Under the pieces are notes generated by a model. That model searched no databases. It saw nothing but the letters and a program-made list of their open reading frames with translations, and was not told where the DNA came from. From Chlorokybus atmophyticus (Eukaryota; Streptophyta; Chlorokybophyceae; Chlorokybales; Chlorokybaceae), in assembly GCA_009103225.1 (NCBI GenBank), contig RHPI01002402.1, positions 10,094 to 74,093 of the forward strand: DNA of 64,000 nt, written 5' to 3'. Positions 1 through 7,586 of this stretch are shown piece by piece (within the stretch, counting starts at the first letter, position 1; each line of letters opens with the position of its first letter). A program made the translations under genes and the position numbers.

Positions 1-187
1 CTTGTCGTGGACACTGGCTCAGCTGTATCAGATGTTGCTGCAGCACTCGTGTGGTCCCCACTATGCTGATATGTTTAACAATGCGGCCGCAAGCTTGTTT
101 GGCAGGGCTAAGGTGGACAAGCTGTTCGATGAGCGCAAGCTCGTTGCGCAACTTGATGCCCCGTACAGCGAGCAAGCTCAGGCCTGA
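1..187 (+). CDS. Possible 3' end of a gene entering from the left (unrecognised)
   Basis: An open frame enters from the left edge and stops at 185-187. Its last 40 residues (…LFGRAKVDKLFDERKLVAQ…) are charged and look like a normal protein tail, but I do not recognise the family. A second frame beginning at base 1 reads LVVDTGSAVSD, which resembles the DTGS motif of aspartic proteases, and stops at position 69. The two frames cannot both be coding. The piece could be an upstream cellular gene or an upstream part of the retroelement that follows. Confidence is low because the context is cut off. Confidence 0.2.
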   Translation, partial: LSWTLAQLYQMLLQHSCGPHYADMFNNAAASLFGRAKVDKLFDERKLVAQLDAPYSEQAQA

Positions 188-253
188 ATGCGAGACCGCC
201 CTCCCGAGCAGCAAAGGTGTGCTCACACGTGCTTCACTTGGTTGCTGGCAATG

Positions 254-870
254 CTAGCCTAGCATTAAATTTGTTGGAAGAAGTACCTTCGAGGCCTAGC
301 AGATGATGGGGCCTGTTCCAACGCGCTTGGCAGCTGTGGGCTGAGGCGCATGCGCGTGTGCGCAGCTGAGTTGGTATGCGTATTTGTATGCGTGCATGTG
401 CAGCTGCTATATGTCCACTTCAAGCATGTGCGTGCAGCTGCTGCGTCATGCATCATGTCGCCGTTGATCCGGCATGCGTGCGTGTGCAGCTGCGTTTGTG
501 TCCGCTGTAAGCATGCGTGCGCGGCTGCTGCGTCATGCGTCATGTCGCTGTTGATTCAGCACGTGTGTGTGTGCAGCTGTGTTTTCGATCCGCCTTGCAT
601 GTGTGTTTGCAAATGCGTGTGCGAATGCGTTTCTGCCCGCTTTAAGCGCATCATGCACACACGATGTGTGCAGCTGCTGCGTCATGGGTCACCGTTGATT
701 CTGCACCGCGTGTGTGCCGCTACGTGCGTGTCTTTGTCCAACATGTGTGCAGCTGGTGCGTGCTTGCGGTGGTCTTGAGGTCTGCACCAGCCGTGCACGT
801 GTATGCTTGTGCCGCATGTGTGCCATTTGTTGCTATGAGTAGCGCGCTGGCGTGCAGCTGCTAGCAGCCA
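254..870. repeat. Degenerate GT-rich minisatellite
   Basis: Imperfect tandem copies of a unit of about 88 bp, rich in GCATGYGTG and CAGCTG, can be aligned starting near 423, 509 and 655. Each contains the core GCTGCTGCGTCATG followed by CGYTGATTC. Copies differ by substitutions and by an insertion of about 60 bp before the third. All open frames here are low-complexity Cys/Val/His strings, so I read the block as non-coding repeat. Confidence 0.6.
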
Positions 871-956
871 GCCGTACTGTGTGTATAGTGAATCAAGTAG
901 TAGCTGTCAATGGCCGCAAGAGCTGAGCCTGCAGCTGAGGCCATCATGTCAGCAGT

Positions 957-1292
957 GTGTGCAGTGCATGCGCCTGCCGCGCACCCAAGTTATGTGCCAT
1001 CTCAACATACCGTGCTGCGTGCAGGCAGCAGCGTGGTCGCTCTGCTGGCGGGGGTCAGCAAGGGGAAGGCAAGGGTGCAACTTGGCGACAAGACGCCCAC
1101 TACGCTGAGGAGGGTCCATCATGTTGGTGGCCTGCGCCTCCCAACCGTGGCCGTGGCCAGTCGCGTGGACGCGGACGCGGACGCGGACAACATGGGGATG
1201 GCGCCCAGCAGTATCTTTCATGCCCGTACTACCCTCCTTATGGCCCATGGTCAGCACCACCAGCAGCATGGGGAGGTCCACCTCCACCATGA
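957..1292 (+). CDS. Gag-like ORF with RG-rich C-terminus
   Basis: The frame ends at 1290-1292. Its last 55 residues hold a run of RG dipeptides (RGRGQSRGRGRGRGQ) followed by a Tyr/Pro-rich tail ending in PPPP. RG-rich tails are common in RNA-binding Gag proteins, and the position upstream of pol fits ORF1 of a DIRS-type element. The N-terminal half is Cys-rich but I cannot see a clean CCHC knuckle. No convincing start is visible; the true ORF may begin further left or be broken. The other two forward frames here (910-1296, 1121-1354) lack this composition and are probably shadows. Confidence 0.4.
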   Translation: MCSACACRAPKLCAISTYRAACRQQRGRSAGGGQQGEGKGATWRQDAHYAEEGPSCWWPAPPNRGRGQSRGRGRGRGQHGDGAQQYLSCPYYPPYGPWSAPPAAWGGPPPP

Positions 1293-1378
1293 GTAAAGAC
1301 AGAAGAACATCGTGCCCTGCCAGCTCCGCAATAAGCAATAGCGCGGGGCAGTAGCATGCGCAGTCTTTGTACGTGCGC

Positions 1379-1412
1379 GTTTTTTTTTTGTTTTTTTTTT
1401 TGGGGGGGGGAA
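1379..1412. repeat. Poly-T/poly-G tract
   Basis: Nine T, one G, then eleven T followed by nine G, about 90 bp after the end of the gag-like ORF. A homopolymer junction of this kind is unusual for the window. It could mark an old insertion boundary or an assembly-prone site. Confidence 0.6.
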
Positions 1413-1560
1413 GTGTACATTGTTATGTATATATTATATCATAGCGTATGCTGAGAAGCGTACACGCGTGTGACCCTACTGTAGATGACATACACTTTGC
1501 GCTGGGCACTAGCATAGCGCTATCACCCAAGTGTAATACATGGCACTGTAACCTGACAGT

Positions 1561-2154
1561 GTGCTAAGCCAGTGTTGTGCTAGTAGGATACTTGATGCCA
1601 GCCATGGCCAAGACCATGACGAGCTTGTGGCACACGCAATGACCATGCCAGCTCCTTTAAGCCCGGTGCTGCTATTGTCGATCAATCATGACTTGCAGCA
1701 GGCTTCAAAGCAACGTACGGCCATTGACATGCGGCCATGTGATGCGCACGACAACAACCCGCCATGTGTAAAGGCGGCTACTGTACTTAAACGCCCATTG
1801 AGCGCCACAGTGTCGAGCGTTGCCTCGAAGGCTTTAACCGAGCAACTCATCCATTGCGACAAGCATGCCGCGCCTGCCGAAGTGCCTCTATCCACAAGTC
1901 TTGAAGTTCCCAACTTGCTGGATGCTTTGATACAGCAACTATTGCAGCAACGCATGCACATGCCAGCAACACCACCCGCAGAGCTGGCGGAGCCGCCACC
2001 TGCCAATATAGAGATGTTGTGCTCAGATGTAGAGCAAGAGCACTTGATGCGCGAACTCTGGCGTGAGCTTAGCATGCTGCAAACTGAGCCTGTGGATGAG
2101 CACCCGAGTGTGATGAGCACCAGTGGCAACACGTTGTGCGTTTGGCAACTCTAA
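1561..2154 (+). CDS. Retroelement ORF upstream of RT (N-terminal Pol or Gag segment)
   Basis: A 197-codon open frame that ends at 2154, overlapping the start of the pol frame by 19 bases in a different reading frame. The product is Pro/Glu/Leu-rich (for example PPAELAEPPPANIEM, then EQEHLMRELWREL). No catalytic motif is visible. The Pol-like reading continues in the other frame from 2136 (…NSAHFVAATPYQRQAAW…), so this ORF may be the N-terminal part of the same polyprotein, now separated by a frameshift. It could equally be an independent structural ORF. The function is not assignable from sequence alone. Confidence 0.4.
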   Translation: MLSQCCASRILDASHGQDHDELVAHAMTMPAPLSPVLLLSINHDLQQASKQRTAIDMRPCDAHDNNPPCVKAATVLKRPLSATVSSVASKALTEQLIHCDKHAAPAEVPLSTSLEVPNLLDALIQQLLQQRMHMPATPPAELAEPPPANIEMLCSDVEQEHLMRELWRELSMLQTEPVDEHPSVMSTSGNTLCVWQL

Positions 2155-4074
2155 ATAGCGCTCACTTTGTAGCTGCTACACCTTATCAGCGGCAAGCAGC
2201 GTGGCGCACGTGGTTGACCATTACTGGGCAAGATAACAAGCGTCATGTGCTACGCTGGTTGAGCCAAGGATACAAGAATTGGGGGGGCACGTTAGAAACC
2301 CAGCCAAAGAAGTTGGAAGAGGTGAAGTAGATGTTGCTGCAGAAAGATTGCATTCCTGATTATGTTGAGACAGTAATGCAAAGGGAAGCTCCAACTTTAA
2401 TCAGATTGCGCAACAGGCAATCAGCTACACAACAGCGAGCATTTGTGCTCGACGAGTTGAATAATCTGATGCGCTCAGGTGCAATTTTTCCTGTACATCC
2501 TTCAGATGTGAAGATGATTATAGGAATTGGAGTGGTTAAGAATGATAGCAGCAAGCTCCGCCTCATCGTGGACCTGAGATACATGAATGCCTTTCTGGCA
2601 CATATCCGCTCTACTTATCAGCATTTGGAGGATGCGTTGTATACAAGCAAAGGCTATTATCAAGTGACAGCGGACTTGAAATTAGGCTATCATCATGTGC
2701 CAATATATGCGGACAGCAAGCCCTACTTGGCAATGGAATTTGAAGAAGTTGTATACCGCTGAAATGTGCTGCCATTTGGCCTGAATCAAGCCTGTTGGCT
2801 GTTTACAGCGTTAATGTCCATAATCTTCACACCCTTGCGCAAGCTGGGCATAGGCTGCTTGTCATACATTGATGACATGCACCTCAACCATGTCAACCGC
2901 CGACATATGTGCTGGCGCATCCTGCGGTTGTTGCGGCTTTTAGAATTACTAGGCATGTTCGTCACCCTGAAGAAGTGCGTGCTTTGGCCGCAATTGTGTG
3001 TCAAGCTATTGGGCCTGCTCTTAGACACCGAGCGTGGTGTGTTCTGCATACCCCCTAACAAGCTACAGAAGTTACTGGAGCTGATTCGCAAGTTAATAAA
3101 CTCGGACGTGATGACCAAGCGCATGTTGGCAAAGGTGGCAGGACAATTAGTAGCAACGAAATTGGCTTTGGCTCCCGCTTACCTGTATGCCCGCTGGCTG
3201 CTACAGCTAACCACCGATCAGAGTGATTGGGATGAGAACTTTACACCACCACCGTTGTTGGTGGACTTCTTGCTGTGGTTGCAGCGAAGCCTGCCGCAAT
3301 ATAATGGTTTCGCGTGCTGGAAGCCGCCACTTGCACATGAGTTGCGTGTTAATGCCTCTGGTACCATGGGTTGGGGTGCTACAGGCCCATGGGCGGCAAT
3401 GGTGGGACACTTTGCTCCTTGGCAACGAGGTCTGCCGTCCGCAGTGAAGGAGGCATTGGTGTATGTAGCTGCCTTTTTGGAGTTGGCACGACAGCAACTA
3501 GCGTTGCATGATGCCATTGTGAGGATTGTTGGCGATTGTCAGCCCGCCGTGGCCATGCTGACGAAGCTGATAGCATCGCATCCAGCTGTGCAATTGGCAT
3601 TACACCGCTTGTGGCAAGTACTTTGGGAACGAGACTTGGCCGTCTCCGTGGTGTGGGAGCCACGTGCACGCTTGGTAGCTGAAGATGCGGTGTCGAAGCT
3701 GCCAGACAAAGGGGATTGGGCTTTGGCAGACATACCCACTGCGTGGATCCAGTCTCTATTTAGAAAACCTTGCCTGGATGTGTTTGCAGCGGACTGGAAC
3801 GCCAAATCTGCAGCATTCATGTCAGCTGTGCCAATGCCAGGGAAGCGTGGGCAATGCACTGACCTCTAATTGGAGGCAAGCCTGGCTAGAGGCTAGCAAG
3901 GGAATATTATGGTTTCACCCTCCGTTCGCCCTCCTGCATCAAGCAGATGCATGATTGCAGCATTATCTTCTACAAGCTATTGTACTGTTGCCAGAATGGC
4001 ACTTTTCTGCATGGCATAGCCAAAGCGAGATATGCGACATATGGGCAAGCACATGTACAGGGACTGGTTTGTAA
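2136..4074 (+). pseudogene. DIRS-type Pol: reverse transcriptase, RNase H, methyltransferase-like domain
   Basis: The RT core is clear: KLRLIVDLRYMN, then VTADLKLGYHHVPI (motif A Asp), LPFGLNQACWLF, and LSYIDDMHL (motif C, YIDD). An RNase H region follows from about 3340 (LRVNASGTMGWGA, GDCQPAV, EDAVSKL); the first catalytic Asp is replaced by Asn. From about 3775 (CLDVFAADWNAKS) to 3945 (WFHPPFALL) there is the methyltransferase-like segment typical of DIRS Pol C-termini, with the (D/N)PPF-like motif read as HPPF. In-frame stops lie at 2328-2330 (TAG) and 2760-2762 (TGA, just before LPFG). A +1 frame change lies near 3850-3870, and another TGA at 3952-3954; the last readable codon before TAA 4072-4074 follows VLLPEWHFSAW. 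The copy is therefore a pseudogene, although most of the domain structure is still readable. Confidence 0.85.
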
Positions 4075-4132
4075 AAGGCACCAGAGTGCCCGACAATACC
4101 ATTAACCCGGGATCATACCCGTACATTGTGGC

Positions 4133-4928
4133 TTATGTCACATGGGAACCAGAGGTACATATCTGTTGTGTAAGTACAGCAGCATACTTTGCGCCTTTCC
4201 ACAAACCCTGAGCTTGAATGTCTTCCAGGGACACACCCGTACGTAGCGCATGCTGCGCACCACCCCGGCGGAATGAGTGTGGCCCAAGGTGAGGGCGATA
4301 GATTCCGCTTCTTTGACAATGCTTGATGAATGCGTGATATGCGCAATCACCGCTGATGCTGCGCTCCTCTCAGTGTTTTTGTTGCGGGCTAACAGGCGAA
4401 AGATGGGGCCTTTTGGAATGCTGAAGGGGCTCTCATCTACATGGCTCAAGTACCGCTCCAGCACCTCGCAGAACTCCACACCTATGTCGCTCTTACGAAC
4501 CTTGATGGCTGGTACCCACCATGTACTATAGTTCTTGAGATGAGTAGCCTGTGTACAGACTTCTGTGCCCTCCATCAGGATGTGTGCATCTACGCGGGCC
4601 CCTTCACTCTTTGCCATGTGCACCACAAGTACATGCATAATGTGTAGTCACGCCAAAGCACTGCGCTTTCATAAGTAGCTCGCATTGGTCGAACACTCTG
4701 CCTCTGCTGCTGAAAGTAGCATACCAGTATGCTCATGTCTTCTTGAGCCAAAGGAATGGCAGACACAGGCTGCACGCCGGCCCGAGCTGTCACTTTGTCG
4801 CAAATTTTACACCCTGACTGACCAGGGACTAAAGGACTGTCGGGTGCCTGACCCAAACTGACCCTAACTGACCTATCGGATAGGTTCATGAAGGGACTTA
4901 TAGGACGGCCGTTGCTACTAAGCAACAT
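4133..4928 (-). pseudogene. Tyrosine recombinase, catalytic part (broken)
   Basis: On the minus strand the frame reads ARAGVQPVSAIPLAQEDM… through VVHMAKSEGARVDAHILM to about 4290. A frameshift then moves the reading to LGPHSFRRGGAQHALRTGV, SLEDIQAQGLWKGAKYAA, and a TAA stop at 4133-4135. HSFR is the HxxR box of the phage-integrase-type catalytic domain as found in DIRS and Crypton recombinases. The segment GLWKGAKY carries a Trp in the HxxR-to-Tyr spacing and a candidate nucleophilic Tyr. The stop lies 58 bp from the pol stop on the other strand, so the two genes are tail to tail. The part beyond about 4815 no longer matches recombinase and belongs to the inserted segment. Confidence 0.8.
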
Positions 4929-5220
4929 TCAATGACGGCCAGCCGCCAGCCGATAATTACTCACGACGATGGCCTGCCTGCAGTGGCAAGCACGTGACTA
5001 TACCACGTGTTTACTGTAACGGCCGACCGCCAGTCGTCTATTGTGCGCGGCGGCAGCCTACCTGTTGCTTATCAATGATGGTAAGCAAGTGACCGGCCGT
5101 CCCTCGCCGCGTGTTTAATGTGACGGTCGACCGCCGGTCGTGCACTTAGCGCGGCGATAACCTGCCTGTTTCTTATCAATCATAATAAGCAAGTGACCGG
5201 CCGTCCCAGCTCGGCGGCGA
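4925..5220. repeat. Three degenerate tandem repeats of about 90-100 bp
   Basis: The block ACGGYCGACCGCCRGTCG begins near 4932, 5021 and 5123. Between these the copies share CCTGCCTG…GCAAGTGAC; the last two also share CTTATCAAT and GACCGGCCGTCC and are about 102 bp apart. They lie inside the segment that interrupts the recombinase gene. They may be subterminal repeats of a nested non-autonomous element or relics of the retroelement's own split repeats. Confidence 0.65.
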
Positions 5221-5400
5221 GCAATGCCGGTATTACCTTTGAATCGGACGGTGACACAATGCGATTGGCGTACTGTTATGGTACGACGCTCGAATGTACC
5301 ATTCAAATGTGACTATAATAGTAAGATAGTTCCATTATCTGACACAATGGCATCGGCGTACCATTCTAATGGTACGCCGGTACCATCGTATCAACTCGTC

Positions 5401-5430
5401 TGAATCACTTGGGCTGCCCCAAGTGATTCA
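5401..5430. repeat. Perfect 13-bp inverted repeat, 4-nt loop
   Basis: TGAATCACTTGGG at 5401-5413 is the exact reverse complement of 5418-5430, separated by CTGC. It lies in the segment that interrupts the recombinase gene. Confidence 0.9.
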
Positions 5431-5467
5431 AGCTCAACGGCTTCAAGTGGAGACTGTTCAACCAGTT

Positions 5468-5510
5468 GCTGGGCGGCGGCGGCGGTGGCGGTGGCGGCGG
5501 TGGCAATGGC
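5468..5510 (+). repeat. GGC/GGT trinucleotide repeat
   Basis: A GGC run with GGT interruptions. A second (GCG)n run lies at 5648-5667, immediately after a CAGGCCAGGC-type run at 5610-5647. In this window GGC runs on the sense strand mark the first exons of several genes. No convincing gene follows here: the only forward ORF (5564-5806) is a translation of the repeats. Confidence 0.7.
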
Positions 5511-5980
5511 GAATAGTAAGCTTGTTTGCTATATGATGTGACGCTAAGTATGGGCAGTGGCGCATGCAACCTAACCGCCCTTCCTTGTTGCCTCAGGGCG
5601 GTCAGCTCAGGCCAGGCCAGGCCAGGCTAGGGCAGGCCAGGCCAGGCGCGGCGGCGGCGGCGGCGGTACATGGTAAGGGGCAGCATCTGAGTGCATATGT
5701 TGTATATGTTGCTGTTGATGGCATTTGTTTGATTCAACAGCTTGCATGCTTTCCAGGAGCGGCGGAGGTGGCGCGCGGTGCAATGAGCGCAGGAGCGGCG
5801 ACTTAGTCTACTAGTTTAAGGCCTTAGTATACTAGAGTGGTAGTAGCAGCTCAGTAGTGTACAATGTGGCATAGTGGTATGACTTGCAATGTCTTTTCTT
5901 TCACTTTCCAATTTATTTTTTTCTTAAACGCCGTCTTTCACAGTTGATGCGAGGTATTCAATGATGACTACACAGCAATG

Positions 5981-6172
5981 ACAGGTACCTGTAGCGGTAC
6001 CCTTCTGTAACGGCAAGTACCTTGAAGGTACCATAAGGTACCTGTCAATTACACTTACTTAGTGTACAGTCACCGGTACCTAACTGATAGGTACCGGTTA
6101 ATTACCTACTAGTTAGGTTAAGTCCCTTTTACCTGACTGATGGGTACCTTACAGGTACCCATCAGTCTAGGT
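5981..6172. repeat. Cluster of GGTACC-centred palindromes
   Basis: ACAGGTACCTGT at 5981-5992 is a perfect 12-bp palindrome. Positions 6072-6082 pair perfectly with 6088-6098 (11 bp, loop ACTGA). Positions 6135-6148 pair with 6154-6167 (14 bp, loop TTACA). The GGTACC core occurs repeatedly between 5984 and 6160. The density of stems in 190 bp far exceeds that of the rest of the window and suggests recombination or end sequences of a mobile element. Confidence 0.85.
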
Positions 6173-6305
6173 CAGTTCCTTTATTAAGACGGCCGCCGAC
6201 TGGTGGTGACGGTCGTTATACTCAGATCTCTGTATCGAGATTACAGGTGGACTGAGGTACGACAGTATAAATGAGTATCCTCAGGTGCACGGCCGTTGCC
6301 AATAT

Positions 6306-7001
6306 TTAATCGGCCGGCAGGAGAAACATTCTGCGACGTTTAGCGTAGCCAGCGCGATACTCACGCACGTTTACAGACTTGCAAGGGTTGCCAACTGGAT
6401 GACTTGTGCTCCATGGGCCGATTCGGCCATGCCATTGGAACTCAGCGCTTAAGTGCATGATGGTCACCTTAACAGTGCTGCTGGATATCATAACTGCACC
6501 ATGCTTATCTTTACGCCGGGCTCTGCTGATATGTACGCCATTCCAATGCCTAGCGAGATAAGTTGTCACCACGGTGGGAGTAACGTCTTCCACAGCAACA
6601 TGTAGAGCTTGCAGGTAGTGGATGAACTCCTGCCACACCAATTCTTAGCGAGCGCGCGTTTGCTCATCAGTGGCGGCAGCACTGATGCGCTCTACATCTG
6701 CCAAGGCGAGCATTGCGTTGTTGCATGCTGCGTTGTAGTAGGGACCCGTTGTTGATGTGCAATCGCTGTGTGCGCCGGTCTCAGCATTTGCTTGCAGCGA
6801 ACGTGCAAAGTCCATATCTGCGCATGTGACTCCCTTGTAAATAGTTCGCTGCGCCATTGGTACGCATGTCGCAATACTGATGGCTTTTTGTGAAAAGTAC
6901 ATGTCACTCTGAGCATCAATGCAATGTGTCAACAGACAGCTTGGGCATGTACAAATTTGACTGTTCTCTTCAAACAAGCAATGTTGTGTACTGATGTACA
7001 T
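6306..7001 (-). pseudogene. Tyrosine recombinase, N-terminal part (separated)
   Basis: From an ATG at 6999-7001 the frame runs to an in-frame TAA at 6645-6647 and continues directly as ELVWQEFIHYLQALHVAVED…VTTYLARHW…SSSTVKVTIMHLSAEFQWHG…REYRAGYAKRRR to about 6328. The second part has the pattern of the SAM-like core-binding domain of phage-type integrases. It should join the catalytic part that ends near 4815, giving one protein of the size expected for a DIRS recombinase. The segment before the stop has a Cys cluster (CTCPSCLLTHC) of unknown role. The single stop plus the 1.5 kb interruption make the gene non-functional. Confidence 0.7.
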
Positions 7002-7586
7002 TGGGAGGGAGGGTAGCAGTCAATACAAACGCAGACGATTGCTACACCTATTACCACTCCTGTTATTGCAGAGGATAGATCGTAGTGTCATAATACATGC
7101 CCGACTTTACACACTAGTGTAAGATTATAATTAGCAATTGTTGTAATTTAAATCTTGCGTCGCGTGAGAGCTGATACACTGCCATACCCACATGTATTGT
7201 GCCTGCATCGTGCATGGCATCCGGCATTGCAATCTTTGGCCACGCAAATCAGAAACCGAAACAAGGGCGAGCAGGGAGGTCTTGCTGAAGCACAGAAACT
7301 CAAAAAGCGCGCGAAAACAGCAGCAGCGAGAGACAACGTGCACAAACCAACTGCGCTTGGTTTTGGCGGTTTACTCACACCCCCGTGTGGCGCGCATTTC
7401 TGCTACTGGGCGGGCAGCACACCGTGGCACTGGGCAGGGGCGGCGGCGGCGGCAGCGGCAGCGGCGGGGTCGGTGGCGAGAGGATTATCGGTGCCGACTG
7501 GGCGCGTGGACTGATTATTATTGAGGGGAACATCAGCGGTCTGTTTGACTGCAGGGCTGAGACGCTGGTGGTTCCCGTCTACCGCC
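7002..7586. other. Spacer and 5' region of the coiled-coil gene
   Basis: 7002-7400 shows nothing recognisable. From about 7440 a (GGC)n run occurs on the + strand, followed by the probable 5' untranslated part of the coiled-coil gene, whose proposed ATG lies in the context CCGCCATGG at 7587. An open frame through 7385-7747 (…DWARGLIIIEGNISGLFD…) crosses this region. It has no start better than the proposed one and I treat it as untranslated, with little certainty. Confidence 0.4.

Larger units (their letters stand above)
957..7001. mobile_element. Decayed DIRS/PAT-type (Kangaroo-like) tyrosine-recombinase retrotransposon
   Basis: In order: a gag-like ORF with an RG-rich, Pro/Tyr-rich tail (957-1292 +), an unclassified ORF (1561-2154 +), a pol region with reverse transcriptase, RNase H and methyltransferase-like segments (2136-4074 +), and a tyrosine recombinase on the opposite strand (4133-4928 plus 6306-7001 -). 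RT plus a tyrosine recombinase instead of a DDE integrase defines the DIRS order. Recombinase transcribed against pol, tail to tail, is the layout published for Kangaroo in Volvox carteri and for PAT elements. I could not find the terminal repeats, so the outer limits are only the coding limits. Stops and frameshifts show that this copy is inactive. A segment of about 1.5 kb (about 4815-6328) splits the recombinase and is either a nested insertion or displaced element repeats. Confidence 0.75.

Noticed and set aside
1-33. LVVDTGSAVSD, resembling an aspartic protease active site
   Set aside because: Eleven residues at the window edge, followed by a stop 36 bp later; the competing frame is longer.
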